Below are positions 42,304 to 53,678 of a stretch of 64,000 nucleotides of DNA, in pieces. The position numbers were made by a program, and so were the translations under genes. This DNA comes from JANNPJ01 sp965200525 (GTDB lineage Bacteria > Actinomycetota > Actinomycetes > Actinomycetales > Kineosporiaceae): NCBI GenBank assembly GCA_965200525.1, contig OZ241368.1, positions 7,280,422 through 7,344,421 on the forward strand. The letters run 5' to 3'. Every line of letters starts with the position of its first letter. The stretch's first letter is position 1. The notes under the pieces are model-generated. The model saw nothing but the letters and a program-made list of their open reading frames with translations. It had not been told where the DNA came from and ran no database searches.

Positions 42304-43890
42304 ATGCTCAGCCTGATCGTGGTCCTGGTCGCCACCGTGATCGTCGGGACCACCCTCGGACAACGCTGGGACGTCGCTCCCCCGGTGTTCCTGCTGTGCG
42401 CCGGTGCCCTCCTGGGGCTGATCCCGGCCCTGCACGACGTGCCGTTCGACCCGGACGTCGTCCTGCTGCTGTTCCTGCCCGCCCTGCTGTACTGGGAGAG
42501 CCTCAACACCAGCCTGCGCGAGATCTGGAACAACCTGCGGGTGATCGTTCTGACCAGTGTCTTCCTGGTGCTGGCGACCATGGCCGTGGTCGCCTACAGC
42601 GCGCAGGCCCTCGGCGTCGACGACCGCGCGTCCTGGGTGCTGGGGGCGGTCCTGGCCCCCACCGACGCCGCGGCCGTGGCCGGCCTGGCCAAGCGGATGC
42701 CGCGCCGGACCCTGACCACGTTGCGGGCCGAGAGCCTGATCAACGACGGCACCGCCCTGGTCCTGTACGCGATCGCGGTCTCGGTCGCCGTCGGCGGCGA
42801 CATGCCCGGCCCGGTCTCGCTGCTGGGGCGGTTCGTCGGCTCCTACGCCGGCGGGATCGCCGCGGGCCTGGCCGTCAGCGGCGCCGGACTCCTGATCGGC
42901 AAGCGCCTGGACGACCCGCTGCGCGAAGGGGCACTGAGCGTGCTGACCCCGTTCGCGGCATTCCTGGTGGCGGAGGAGATCCACTCCAGTGGCGTGGTCG
43001 CCGTCGTCACCGCCGGGCTGGTGTTCACCTTCGCCGGGCCCTACGTGATCGGGGCCCGCTCGCGGGTGCAGGCCTTCAACTTCTGGGACCTGGGCACGTT
43101 CATGCTCAACGGCAGCCTGTTCGTCTTCGTCGGCATCCAGTTCCGCCAGGCCGCCGGGGCTCTCGACGACGGCGCGATGGTGCGGGCGACCTGGGTGGCG
43201 CTCGGCGTCACCGCCGCCGTCGTCGGAACGCGAATGGTGTGGCTGCACACCACCGTCTTCGTCATCCGCGCGGTCGACCGGCGGCCCGCGCAGCGGCTGC
43301 GGCGGGTGGGCTGGCGAGTGCGCACCGCCAGCGGCTGGGCCGGATTCCGGGGAGCGGTCTCCCTGGCCACCGCTCTGGCCGTGCCCCGCACCACCCATTC
43401 CGGGGTCCCCTTCCCGGACCGCAACCTGATCGTCTACTGCACCTGCATCGTCATCTTCCTGACCATCCTCATCCAGGGCCTGACCCTGCCGTTCGTGCTG
43501 CGCTGGGCCAACCTGCCCGAAGACACCGGCCGGGCCGAGGAACTGGCACTGGCCCGCACCACCGCCTCCGAGGCCGCCCTGGAGGCGCTGCCCCGGATCG
43601 CCTCCGAACTCGGGGTGGACGACGACCTGCGCGAGCGCCTGCAGCACGAGTACGAGGAGCACATGCGCACCATGCAGGCCGAGGACGGCGGGCCCGGCGA
43701 GCCCGACTCGGATCTGACCGCCCGGCACGACCTCGACCGGCAACTGCGCCTGGCGGTGCTGGAGACCAAGCGGCGTTCGGTCACCCAGCTGCGCAACGCC
43801 AACCGGATCGACGACATCGTGCTGCGCGAACTGCAGGCCGCGATCGACCTGGAAGAGGTCCGCCTGCTCGGCCCGGTGACGACCGAGTAG
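42304..43890 (+). CDS. CPA1-family Na+(K+)/H+ antiporter
   Basis: A 528-residue membrane protein with about 12 helices in the first ~410 residues, then a soluble C-terminal tail with charged helices (ELGVDDDLRERLQHEYEEHM). The ion-binding signatures are LAPTDAAAVAGLAKRM and RAESLINDGTALVLY, as in NhaP/CPA1 antiporters. It would exchange protons for Na+ or K+ and regulate pH and salinity. The tail is of the kind seen in bacterial Na+/H+ exchangers. The ATG was chosen because the first helix begins at the second residue (LSLIVVLVATVIVG). Confidence 0.92.
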   Translation: MLSLIVVLVATVIVGTTLGQRWDVAPPVFLLCAGALLGLIPALHDVPFDPDVVLLLFLPALLYWESLNTSLREIWNNLRVIVLTSVFLVLATMAVVAYSAQALGVDDRASWVLGAVLAPTDAAAVAGLAKRMPRRTLTTLRAESLINDGTALVLYAIAVSVAVGGDMPGPVSLLGRFVGSYAGGIAAGLAVSGAGLLIGKRLDDPLREGALSVLTPFAAFLVAEEIHSSGVVAVVTAGLVFTFAGPYVIGARSRVQAFNFWDLGTFMLNGSLFVFVGIQFRQAAGALDDGAMVRATWVALGVTAAVVGTRMVWLHTTVFVIRAVDRRPAQRLRRVGWRVRTASGWAGFRGAVSLATALAVPRTTHSGVPFPDRNLIVYCTCIVIFLTILIQGLTLPFVLRWANLPEDTGRAEELALARTTASEAALEALPRIASELGVDDDLRERLQHEYEEHMRTMQAEDGGPGEPDSDLTARHDLDRQLRLAVLETKRRSVTQLRNANRIDDIVLRELQAAIDLEEVRLLGPVTTE

Positions 43891-43918
43891 CGGACGAGCC
43901 TGACCGGCTCGGGCCGAA

Positions 43919-44000
43919 CGCCGCGAATCGCCAGTACGGGGGTCGCGGATCGGCGAGCAAGTCGCCGCGAATCGGCGACCCAAATGCCGCGAATCGGCGA
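43919..44000 (+). repeat. Short inverted-repeat array preceding a truncated gene
   Basis: The core CCGCGAATCGGCGA, or close variants, occurs at 43919-43930, 43944-43956, 43963-43978 and 43986-44000. The third copy folds into a 6-bp stem (TCGCCG/CGGCGA) with a CGAAT loop. The array lies exactly at the point where the following reading frame loses its family N-terminus. Confidence 0.6.
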
Positions 44001-44420
44001 GACCGCGGACTCCTGGACTCTGGCCTGGCCGCAGATCTGGTCGACGTCTCGCCGAATGGGGCCGGGGTCGGTGCCAATCCACAAATTGCCGGGCAGATCC
44101 TTGAAGGCTTCGTCATCGGTGAGTTGAAGCGTCAGTTGACCTGGTCCGATGCGGACGCCCGGCTGTTGCACTACCGGGATCGTGACGGCGCAGAAGTTGA
44201 TCTCGTCATCGAGGCCAAGGACGGAAGCATCGTCGGCATCGAGGTCAAAGCCTCCTCAACGATCGGCGGTCGCGACGTGAAGTGGCTCGCTCAGATGCGG
44301 GACCGCCTTGGTGAACGGTTTGTGGGCGGATTCGTCCTCCACACGGGATGCACCTCGGCTCCGTTCGGCGACCGGATCACGGCCATTCCTGTCGATGCCC
44401 TGTGGTCGCTGGAGTCCTGA
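43990..44420 (+). pseudogene. Remnant of a DUF4143-type ATP-binding protein (C-terminal part)
   Basis: Only the C-terminal DUF4143 domain is present, starting about LLDSGLAADLVDVSP and continuing through GQILEGFVIGELKRQL, LHYRDRDGAEVDLVIE and IVGIEVKASSTI, ending at TGA 44420. Complete members are about 400 residues with an AAA-type ATPase at the N-terminus, which is missing here; the frame starts inside a repeat-rich region without a plausible start codon or ribosome-binding site. These proteins are found near mobile or toxin-antitoxin loci and are often truncated. The remnant seems to be untranslated DNA left by a deletion. Confidence 0.7.
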
Positions 44421-44485
44421 ACCTCAGCAGGCCGACCGGAGCACGGGGCCCTAGCCTGGGTGCAGGTCAGCAACGGGAGGACAGC

Positions 44486-45859
44486 ATGGACGGGGAGCTC
44501 GGCGACGTTCCGGCGCTCCTGGGCGATCGCTACCTGCTGGGCCGGGAGCTCGGTCACGGTGGGATGGCCGTGGTGTACCAGGCCTGGGACAGCCGGCTCG
44601 ACCGCGATGTCGCGGTCAAGGTGATGCGCGAGGTGGTCAGGGATCCGGCCCACCGCGAACGTTTCCAGGTGGAGGGCCAGACGCTGGCCGGTCTCAGCCA
44701 TCCCGGGCTCATCATGCTGCTGGATGCCGGCACTGAGGGCGATCGTCCCTTCCTGGTGATGGAGCTCGTCACGGGTGAGACACTGGCCGACCTGACCCGT
44801 CGCCGCTGGCTGGGTGTGCCCGAAGTCGCCGCCATCGGCCGCGCCCTGGCCGAGGCGCTGAGCTACGTGCACGGCCAGGGCATCGTCCATCGCGACGTCA
44901 AGCCCAGCAACGTCCTGGTCGGGCCGGACGAACGGATCCGGCTGGCCGACTTCGGTATCGCCCGACTGCTCGACAGCCCGGTGCGGCACACCGCCACCGG
45001 CCTGATGCTCGGCACAGCTGCCTATCTGTCACCCGAGCAGGTGCGCGGCGAGTCGGCGTCGGCCGCGAGCGACGTCTACGCACTGGGCCTGGTCCTGATC
45101 GAGAGCCTCACCGGCCGGCCGGTCTTCTCCGGTCCACCCCATGTGGCCGCTCTGGCCCGTCTGATCGAGGCGCCGGTGATCGACGAGGGCCTGCCGGCGA
45201 CGCTGCGCGACGTCCTGACGGCCATGACCGCCGACCGACCGGCCGACCGGCCGACAGCCACGGAGGTCGCCGTCCGGCTGAAGTACGTCATGGCCGAGAC
45301 ACCGGCCGGCCGGATGGCCCTCGTCGGCAACCCTGAGGGCCGGGCCTTCGCCAGCGACGATCCCGAAACCGTCTCGACGCAGGAGTCGGCCCTCGGATCA
45401 GCCCCCTTGGCCCACACGGCCCCCTCCCGCCGTCCGCTCGCGGCGCGGTCCTTGGCGGTTGCCGTACTCGTCGCCGTGCTCGTCGCCGCCCTGGCGATCT
45501 GGGCACCGACTGTTCTGCGCGGTGCGGGAGATGGCTCGGCCACGGCGTCCGAGCCGCTCGTCACCTCGTCTCCGGCGACGGCCGGGCCTTCAGGGGTCAG
45601 CCGCCCGGGGGCGATCGCCGGCGGGGCGACGGCCACCGACGTGACCCATGACCCTTCCCCGCGGACGGGGGCGGCCAACCCGCCCCGGCCGACTTCGGCG
45701 GTCAGCGATGTGTCCGTCACCGTGACGCCGGCCAAGGCTCAGAGCCAGAGCAACTCGACGAAGAACCAGAAGGCCAAGAAAGTCAAGAAGGTGAAGAAGA
45801 CGAAGAAGTCGAAAGACAAGCCCTCAAAAAGCAATTCGGGCAAGGGCAAGGGCAAGTAG
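44486..45859 (+). CDS. PknB-like Ser/Thr protein kinase
   Basis: A 457-residue membrane kinase. The cytoplasmic kinase domain (about 10-280) has the Gly loop ELGHGGMAVVYQAWD, catalytic Lys in VAVKVM, HRDVKPSNVLV, DFGIARLLD and APE-like LSPEQVRG. A single transmembrane helix near residues 310-335 (SLAVAVLVAVLVAALAIW) is followed by a Ser/Thr/Pro linker, and the C-terminus is unusually rich in lysine (KVKKVKKTKKSKDK). No PASTA domains are present, so ligand sensing outside the cell is by an unknown route; a polyanion-binding role for the Lys tail is possible. The ATG at 44486 follows GGGAGG. Confidence 0.93.
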   Translation: MDGELGDVPALLGDRYLLGRELGHGGMAVVYQAWDSRLDRDVAVKVMREVVRDPAHRERFQVEGQTLAGLSHPGLIMLLDAGTEGDRPFLVMELVTGETLADLTRRRWLGVPEVAAIGRALAEALSYVHGQGIVHRDVKPSNVLVGPDERIRLADFGIARLLDSPVRHTATGLMLGTAAYLSPEQVRGESASAASDVYALGLVLIESLTGRPVFSGPPHVAALARLIEAPVIDEGLPATLRDVLTAMTADRPADRPTATEVAVRLKYVMAETPAGRMALVGNPEGRAFASDDPETVSTQESALGSAPLAHTAPSRRPLAARSLAVAVLVAVLVAALAIWAPTVLRGAGDGSATASEPLVTSSPATAGPSGVSRPGAIAGGATATDVTHDPSPRTGAANPPRPTSAVSDVSVTVTPAKAQSQSNSTKNQKAKKVKKVKKTKKSKDKPSKSNSGKGKGK

Positions 45860-45874
45860 AGTCGCTCGAACCGA

Positions 45875-46579
45875 TCAGGTCGCGGGGAGGCGGAGCAGCA
45901 GGTCCGCCACTGCCGTCGGCTGCGACAGGAAGGGGTGGTGGCCCGTGTCCAGTTCGAGCACACGACCGGCCCTGCGGGCGAACTCGCGCTGCCGCTCGAC
46001 CGGCGTGCCTCTGTCCCGGGTGCACACGAGGTAGGTCGATGGCACCTGCAGCCAGGCCGACGCCCGGACCGCCTGCCCGGTCACGTGCAGGCTCTGGCGG
46101 GCCAGGTGAGCCGCCGCCTGAGCCTGGACGTCGGCGTCACAGTCCGGCAGGAACGTGTCCACCAGCAGTTCGGGCCGGACGCCGAAGGTCCCGGCGTCCG
46201 GGTCGACGTCCAGAAACGGGGCCGGAGCGCCGTCGCCGAAGTCCGACAGGCCTTGCCCGACCTCGGGCAGGTAGCTGGAGATCAGCACCAGATGGCGCAC
46301 CGAGTTGAGGCCCGCGGCCGCCTCGGCGGTGACGATGCCGCCGTAGCTGTGGGCGACGACGACGGTGGGCTCGTCGCCGTCCTGCAGCACCTGTCGTACG
46401 GCGGCGACGTCCTCGGGCAGTCCCGGTCCCGCCGACCCGGCCCGCAGGCCCGTCTCACCACAGCTGGGCAGGGCCGGGGTCAGGCTGGGCACCCCCGCCT
46501 GCTGCAGGACGTCGGCGGTGCGGTGCCACCACCAGGAACCGTCCCGCACGCAGGCCCCGTGCACAAAGACGACTCTCAT
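45875..46579 (-). CDS. Alpha/beta-hydrolase (esterase-like)
   Basis: A 234-residue alpha/beta-hydrolase fold enzyme. It starts with the strand VVFVHGACVRDG that contains the oxyanion HG motif. The nucleophile Ser lies in VVAHSYGGIV (GxSxG variant AHSYGG). The catalytic acid is probably in VCTRDRGTP, and the His lies in LDTGHHPFLS. It is transcribed away from a TetR-like gene and its 77-base divergent promoter region holds an inverted repeat, so the TetR protein probably controls it. The substrate is unknown; a close class is salicylate methyl esterase-like hydrolases of actinomycetes. The chosen ATG begins exactly at the first strand; upstream frame has no family sequence. Confidence 0.87.
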   Translation of the reverse strand: MRVVFVHGACVRDGSWWWHRTADVLQQAGVPSLTPALPSCGETGLRAGSAGPGLPEDVAAVRQVLQDGDEPTVVVAHSYGGIVTAEAAAGLNSVRHLVLISSYLPEVGQGLSDFGDGAPAPFLDVDPDAGTFGVRPELLVDTFLPDCDADVQAQAAAHLARQSLHVTGQAVRASAWLQVPSTYLVCTRDRGTPVERQREFARRAGRVLELDTGHHPFLSQPTAVADLLLRLPAT

Positions 46580-46627
46580 TGGTACCTCCGCGTGCGATGT
46601 GGTCCCGTTCTGATGGACGATAGACGT

Positions 46628-46649
46628 AGCGTTTGTTACGTGAAACGCT
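46628..46649. promoter_or_regulatory. Candidate TetR operator
   Basis: AGCGTTT (46628-46634) and AAACGCT (46643-46649) form an inverted repeat with 8 bases between, in the 77-base region between the divergent hydrolase and TetR-like genes. It lies only 6 bases before the TetR GTG, fitting autoregulation. Confidence 0.6.
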
Positions 46650-46655
46650 GAGGCC

Positions 46656-47243
46656 GTGGGACGGCGGCTCCAACCCGAGATCAAGCAGCGACTGCTCGAC
46701 GCCTGCACCGACTACGCGCTCAAGCACGGCCTGCCCGAGCGGCTCGAGCCCCTGGCCGGCGCGGCGGGCACCTCCGGGCGCATGCTGATCTACCACTTCG
46801 GCACCCGCGACGGCCTGCGCCGGGCCGTGCTGGGGAACGCCCGCCGTCGTCAGCTCGATTTCTTCGGCGCCTTGCTGCAGGCCCGGCCCGACGAGCCCTA
46901 CGCCACCACGCTGGGCCAGGCCTGGGCCGCGATGACCGGCCCCGACGGTCGCCCGTTCCTGCGGATGTTCTCGCTGCAGGAGGGCTCGGTGCCGCCGCTG
47001 TGGCCCGACTTCCGCCGCATCGCCACCACCGACTGGCTCGAGCCACTGGCCGAGGGCCTGCGCAGCATCGGCCGTCCGGAGCAGGCCACCCTGGTTCTGG
47101 CGGTCATCCGAGGTCTCCTGATCGACCTCGATGCCACCGGCGACACCGCTCGCACCGATCGAGCATTCCGTCAGTTCCTCGACTCACTCGAATCCGGTCC
47201 GAGCGCGGTTCAGCCGAGTCGTCCGGGAGCCGATCATGAATGA
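46656..47243 (+). CDS. TetR-family transcriptional regulator
   Basis: A 195-residue regulator with an N-terminal helix-turn-helix (about 10-60: LLDACTDYALKHGLPERLEP, SGRMLIYHFGTRDGL), where the recognition helix has the family tyrosine YHFG, and a C-terminal ligand domain. The GTG at 46656 gives the whole HTH. It is divergent from the alpha/beta-hydrolase with a palindrome between, and is the likely repressor of that gene and itself. The ligand is unknown. Confidence 0.88.
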   Translation: MGRRLQPEIKQRLLDACTDYALKHGLPERLEPLAGAAGTSGRMLIYHFGTRDGLRRAVLGNARRRQLDFFGALLQARPDEPYATTLGQAWAAMTGPDGRPFLRMFSLQEGSVPPLWPDFRRIATTDWLEPLAEGLRSIGRPEQATLVLAVIRGLLIDLDATGDTARTDRAFRQFLDSLESGPSAVQPSRPGADHE

Positions 47244-47288
47244 ACCCCCCCGCCGGTAGACCACCGGCACTCAGTCTGGAGATCCGGC

Positions 47289-48851
47289 ATGTCTGTGGCG
47301 TCGCAGCCCATCCGTCGACTGGTGTCGATGATCACGTCCGTCATTGTGATCGGCGCAGTCGTGGTCGGCGGGATTGCCGTCTGGCAGACCCGTTCCGCCC
47401 ACAGTGCCGAGAACACCCTGCGCATCTACCTTTCCGCGCAGGCGAGGATCGAGCGCTTCTCCCTGCTGGATTCGCAGACCAAGTACAACAGCGTCGTCAT
47501 CACCGCTTATCCGCAGACCGCAGCTCAGCAGAACGCCCTGATCAAGACCGATACCGCCGAAATGGGCTCGATCATCAAAGATCTGAGCAACGAGAAGCTG
47601 AGCTCGGCCGAGCACACCGCGATCCAGGCGGTCACCACCGCCCGGGATGCCTATCTGGCGCTGAGTGCCACCGTCCCGGACATCAGCACCCCGGAGAAAC
47701 TGGCGGCCGTGTCGGCCCAGTTCAACGCGGCCACTAAGGCCCAGACCGATACCACCGCCGCGGCCAAGAAGCTGCTGCAGACCAACCTGACTCACCAGCA
47801 GACCCGGGTGAACGACGCCGTCCGCAACCTCACCTGGCTCCTGCTGGTCGTGTCGATCGGCGCCGGCCTGCTGATCGCGGCGGGCCTGACCCTGTTCGGC
47901 CGCCAGATCGTGCGCCGGATCGGCCTGCTCGACGACGCGCTGGGCAGCGTGGTCCGAGGTGACCTGCGGATCTCCGTGGATGCCCGCGGCGGTGACGAGG
48001 TGGCCCACATGGCGGCCGGGGTGAACACGCTGGTCGAGCGCCTGCGTTCGGTCTTCGCGGCGATCGACGGCGCCAGCGGCCGGCTGCGCACCTCCGCCGC
48101 CTCCCTGGAGGAGGTGGCCGAGCGGGTGGGGCGCTCGGCGTCCGAGACCTCGGACCAGGCCGAGGTGGTCGCCCGCACGGCGGGCGAGGTGTCCCAGAAC
48201 GTCGAGGCGGTCGCCGCCGGCGGCCAGGAGATGGGGTCGTCGATCGGCGAGATCGCCCGTAACGCGAACGAGGCGGCCCGGGTCGCCACCGGGGCCGTGC
48301 AGTCCGTGGAAGCCACCACCGGGACGATGAACAAGCTGGGCGACTCGTCCCGGGAGATCGGCGACGTCGTCCGGTTGATCACCTCGATCGCCGAGCAGAC
48401 CAACCTGCTGGCCCTGAACGCCACGATCGAGGCGGCCCGGGCCGGAGACGCCGGCAAGGGCTTCGCCGTCGTCGCCGACGAGGTCAAGCAGCTGGCTCAG
48501 GAGACCGCCCGGGCCACCGAGGACATCTCCAAGCGGGTCGAGACCATCCAGGACGATGCCGACCAGGCGACCCAGGCGATCACCGAGATCGCCCGGGTGA
48601 TCACCCGGATCAACGAGTTCCAGACCACGATCGCCAGTGCGGTCGAGGAGCAGACGGCCACCACCCAGGCGATCAACGCCGGGGTGTCGGACGCCGCCAC
48701 CGGCTCGGGTCAGATCGCCCGCAGCATCGCCACCGTGGCCGGGTCGTCGAGTGCCACGGCCGCCTCGATGGGCGAGGCCCGCACCAACGCCGCCCAGCTC
48801 ACGGCGATGAGCGACGAGCTCGCCGAGATCGTCTCCGGCTTCCACTTCTGA
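47289..48851 (+). CDS. Methyl-accepting chemotaxis protein with four-helix sensor
   Basis: A 520-residue classical chemoreceptor. An N-terminal membrane helix (about 15-38), a periplasmic-side helical bundle domain (about 40-180, with [20 protein letters not shown]), a second helix (about 183-205), a HAMP region ([20 protein letters not shown]) and the long signalling domain with [20 protein letters not shown] are all present. The ligand domain is the four-helix type (4HB_MCP). Its signalling tip matches the receptor at 33178-34323. It starts right after the TetR-like gene but does not share an obvious function with it. Confidence 0.92.
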   Translation: MSVASQPIRRLVSMITSVIVIGAVVVGGIAVWQTRSAHSAENTLRIYLSAQARIERFSLLDSQTKYNSVVITAYPQTAAQQNALIKTDTAEMGSIIKDLSNEKLSSAEHTAIQAVTTARDAYLALSATVPDISTPEKLAAVSAQFNAATKAQTDTTAAAKKLLQTNLTHQQTRVNDAVRNLTWLLLVVSIGAGLLIAAGLTLFGRQIVRRIGLLDDALGSVVRGDLRISVDARGGDEVAHMAAGVNTLVERLRSVFAAIDGASGRLRTSAASLEEVAERVGRSASETSDQAEVVARTAGEVSQNVEAVAAGGQEMGSSIGEIARNANEAARVATGAVQSVEATTGTMNKLGDSSREIGDVVRLITSIAEQTNLLALNATIEAARAGDAGKGFAVVADEVKQLAQETARATEDISKRVETIQDDADQATQAITEIARVITRINEFQTTIASAVEEQTATTQAINAGVSDAATGSGQIARSIATVAGSSSATAASMGEARTNAAQLTAMSDELAEIVSGFHF

Positions 48852-48880
48852 CCGATGCCGAGGCGCGATGCTGAGGTCGC

Positions 48881-49579
48881 TCAGGCCCAGGTGATCTCGC
48901 CGTCCCGGTCGACGAACCGGCCCGATGCGTGCCCGGGGCCCTCGGTGGCCAGGGTGACGATGGCGTCGGTGCCCTCGGTGACCGTCTGCGGGCCCGAGTG
49001 GCCGTTGAGATCGGTTGCGGTGTAACCGGGGTCGGCGGCGTTGATCCGGATGCCCGGCAGTGCCTTGGCGTACTGAGTGGTCAGCATGATGAGCGCTGCC
49101 TTCGACGACGTGTACACGGGAGCGACGTAGCCGGACTCGGGGCGGGACGGGTCGTGCGTGGCCTCCAGCGACCCCATCGCACTGCTGACGTTGACGATGA
49201 CCGGGTCGGACGATCGGCGCAGCAGCGGCAGGAAGGCCGTGGTGGTCCGGACCACGCCGACCACGTTGACGTCCAGCACAGCCAGGACGTCTTCGCCGGT
49301 CAGGCCGCTGGGGTCGCCGGCCGGGCCGTGCACACCGGCGTTGTTGATCAGGACGTCGACGGCACCCTCGTGGGCCTCGACGTCGGCGGCCGCGGCGGCC
49401 ACCGATCCGTCATCGGTCACGTCGATCCGGACGAAACGGGCCCCGAGGGCCTGGGCGGCGGCGGCTCCGGCCTCGGGGTCGCGGGCTCCGAGCAGCACGG
49501 TCTGGCCCTGGTCGATGAGTCGGCGGGCGGTCTCGTAACCGAGGCCCTTGTTGGCGCCGGTGATGAAGGTGATGGTCAT
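48881..49579 (-). CDS. Short-chain dehydrogenase/reductase
   Basis: A 232-residue classical SDR with TFITGANKGLGYETAR at the N-terminus (TGxxxGxG), NNAG in the middle, an active-site Ser in VSSAMGSLE and the pair YTSSK, giving a complete catalytic set. The substrate is not predictable. It is divergent from an XRE regulator gene (101-base gap), a common arrangement in which the regulator controls the dehydrogenase. The ATG at 49579 begins exactly at the first beta strand; frame upstream of it reads into the promoter. Confidence 0.87.
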   Translation of the reverse strand: MTITFITGANKGLGYETARRLIDQGQTVLLGARDPEAGAAAAQALGARFVRIDVTDDGSVAAAAADVEAHEGAVDVLINNAGVHGPAGDPSGLTGEDVLAVLDVNVVGVVRTTTAFLPLLRRSSDPVIVNVSSAMGSLEATHDPSRPESGYVAPVYTSSKAALIMLTTQYAKALPGIRINAADPGYTATDLNGHSGPQTVTEGTDAIVTLATEGPGHASGRFVDRDGEITWA

Positions 49580-49681
49580 GGACCCATCGTCGGCCTCCTC
49601 CCCCATCGTGAACCAGGGACGCCGCCACGGTAGGAACAGCGGTACCACTCTGAGCCGGCCCTGACGCGAGACAATCGGGCC

Positions 49682-50554
49682 ATGACCACTGACGCCGATC
49701 TGGGGGCCACCCTGCGGGCCTGGCGCGACCGGCTCACCCCCGCCGCAGCCGGCCTGCCGAGCGGGCGAGCACGCCGGGCCCAGGGCCTGCGCCGGGAGGA
49801 GCTGGCCGAGCTCACCGGCATCTCGGTCGACTACGTCGTCCGGCTGGAGCAGGGCCGGGCCACCACGCCGTCGGCCCAGGTGCTGGCCGCGCTGGCCCGG
49901 GCCCTGCAACTCACCGGGGGCGAACGCGACCACCTGTACCGTCTGGCGGCAATTGTCCCGCCCTCGGACGGCGAGATCTCCGACCACATCCCGCCCGGCG
50001 TCCGCCGCGTGCTCAACCGCCTAGGGGACGCCGCGGTCGCCGTGTTCGCCGCCGACTGGCAGCTGATCTGGTGGAACCGCGGCTGGGCGGCACTGCTCGG
50101 CGACCCGTCGACCACGCCACCGACGTTGCGCAACTTCGCCCGGGACAGCTTCCCGATCGACGACGACGGCCCGCGCCTGTCGCACTGGCCGGTGACATCG
50201 CTGGCCGGTGGCACGGCCGAGGCCGCCATCGTCTCCGACCTGCGCCGGGCCACCGGGCGCTTCCCGGCCAACCGCCGGCTGAACACCCTGATCCAGCAAC
50301 TCACCACCGGCAATGCCCGGTTCGCCGAACTGTGGGCGACCGGCCAGGTCAGCGCCCACCGAGAGGACCACAAGGTCATCGAGCACCCGGCGGTCGGCCC
50401 GATCGAGGTGGACTGCGACGTCCTGACCGATGGGGACGCCGAGCTCAAGATCGTGATCCTGACGGCCGCGCCCGGCAGCCCGGACGAGACCAAACTTCAG
50501 CTGGCGGTCGTGGCCGGCATCAGCGATCGGCTCATAGTTGAGGAAATCAGGTGA
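49682..50554 (+). CDS. XRE regulator with MmyB-like ligand-binding domain
   Basis: A 290-residue transcription factor. The N-terminal HTH (about 15-75: LRREELAELTGISVDYVVRL, then ARALQLTGGERDHLYRLA) is followed by the MmyB-like domain (about 105-270: WQLIWWNRGWAALLGDPS; RTVGD-like regions), which in this family binds fatty-acid-like ligands. It is common in Streptomyces and relatives beside dehydrogenases. It is divergent from the SDR and its 3' end overlaps the converging Nramp gene by 8 bases. Confidence 0.9.
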   Translation: MTTDADLGATLRAWRDRLTPAAAGLPSGRARRAQGLRREELAELTGISVDYVVRLEQGRATTPSAQVLAALARALQLTGGERDHLYRLAAIVPPSDGEISDHIPPGVRRVLNRLGDAAVAVFAADWQLIWWNRGWAALLGDPSTTPPTLRNFARDSFPIDDDGPRLSHWPVTSLAGGTAEAAIVSDLRRATGRFPANRRLNTLIQQLTTGNARFAELWATGQVSAHREDHKVIEHPAVGPIEVDCDVLTDGDAELKIVILTAAPGSPDETKLQLAVVAGISDRLIVEEIR

Positions 50555-51817
50555 AGACCGTCCAGAGCAGGTAGGCGTTCAGGATGATCACGAATCCGAG
50601 GATCAGCCCGGCCACCCCGATCGTCACCGGTGAGTTCACCGCGGCGCCCATCAGGGCCCGCCGGCTGGTGAAGATCACCAGCGGCACCAGTGCGAACGGG
50701 ATGCCGAACGACAGGAAGACCTGGCTCAGGACGAGCGCGTCGGTGGCGTTGACCCCGATGGCCAGCACGACCAGCGCCGGAATGACGGAGACCGCGCGGC
50801 GCAGCCAGACCGACACCTGACGGCGCAGGAACCCTTGCATGATCATCTGCCCGCTGTAGACGCCGACGCAGGTGGAGGCCACGCTGGAGGCCAGCAGGGC
50901 GAGGGCGAACACCAGCCCGGCGGCCGCCCCGGTCCGCACCACGAAGCCGTGTTGGGCGCTCTGCAGCGACTCGGCCGCGCTGCCGGGCAGGGCGGTGGCA
51001 GCCAGCAGGATGCTGGCGTTCACCGTGGCCGCCAGCAGCATCGCCGCGATGATCTGGGCGCGGGTGATGCGTACCAGGTCGGCCAGCGAGCGGCGCGAGC
51101 CCCGGCTGATCCCCGTGGTCAGGCCCGAGTGCAGGTAGACGACGTGCGGCATCACCGTGGCGCCCACGATGCCGGCGGCCAGGTAGGCGCTGTCGGCGCC
51201 GTCCAGCCGGGGTACGAGGCCGGCCCCGACCGCGGCCGGGGACAGGTGGGCCAGGGTGGCCTGGTAGGCGAACCCGAGGGCGATCAGAGCGATCGACACG
51301 TAGACGACCGGGCGAAAAGCGTCCTGCCCGCGCACACTCAGGGCCAGGATCACCGACACGGTGGCCACCATCACCAGAGCCCCGGCGAACAGGGGCAGGC
51401 CGAACAGCATCTGCAGGGCGATCGACCCGCCGACGATCTCGGCCAGGTCGGTCATCACCACCACCAGCTCGGCCTGCAGCCACATCGCGATCCGCCACGG
51501 GCCCGGCATCGACTCACGGCACAGCTCGGGCAGACTGCGGCCGGTGACCAGGCCGAGTTTGGCCGAGAGGTACTGCACCAGCATGCCGATCGCACTGGCC
51601 AGCACGATCACCCACAGCAGCATCGTGCCGTGCCGGGCGCCGGCGGTGACGTTGGTGGCGAAGTTGCCGGGGTCGATGTAGGCGACCGCGGCCACGAACG
51701 CCGGCCCGAGCGTGCCGGCCGCCGCCCGCCAGCCGGAGATCCGTGGTGAGCGGCGGAGCCCGCCGTCCGGGAGGGTGCGTTCCCGGACGGCGAACTCCTT
51801 GCCGATCGGTGAGTACA

Positions 51818-51818
<1 letters not shown>
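50547..51818 (-). CDS. mntH: Nramp divalent metal (Mn2+/Fe2+) transporter
   Basis: A 423-residue membrane protein with 11 helices. The metal-binding residues are present: DPGN in helix 1 (AYIDPGNFATN) and the MPH motif in helix 6 (MPHVVYLHSGL). It imports Mn2+ or Fe2+ by proton symport. Its ATG overlaps the GroEL stop codon by one base, so it is translated from the monooxygenase operon message, and it is not beside a metal repressor. I infer that it supplies iron for the di-iron hydroxylase, an arrangement I do not know from other mim/prm clusters. The 3' end overlaps the converging XRE gene by 8 bases. Confidence 0.93.
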
Positions 51819-53479
<1,661 letters not shown>

Positions 53480-53534
53480 TTACTAGAGGTGGTACTCAGA
53501 AAGAAGGTGCGACTCGTGCGATCGTCAGGTGCAC

Positions 53535-53678
53535 TCAGGCGTCGACCTGAGACCGGATCCGGGCCCACCTCCTCGCAGGTAGGCGTCGGGTTCGGGGCCG
53601 CGTTCGCGGTGTCGTTCGCAGTGGCCCGCCCTGGAGGCCGACCACAACCGCTCGTAGGGCGTCGGCCAGGGCGTTCAT
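53535..53678 (-). CDS. Possible 47-residue basic peptide, GroEL-like start
   Basis: A frame whose ATG overlaps the previous small gene's stop (ATGA). It begins MNALADALRAVVVGLQGG and then becomes Arg/Thr/Pro-rich (RTTPRTRPRTRR). The first six residues and 17 bases match the chaperonin NALADA segment of the groEL gene that starts just 68 bases later, so this may be a decayed duplicate of the groEL start and not a working gene. Confidence 0.3.
   Translation of the reverse strand: MNALADALRAVVVGLQGGPLRTTPRTRPRTRRLPARRWARIRSQVDA

Noticed and set aside
42285..44420. Single 700-codon frame spanning the antiporter and the DUF4143 remnant
   Set aside because: Its first three quarters are an out-of-frame shadow of the antiporter; only the last ~140 codons match a family.
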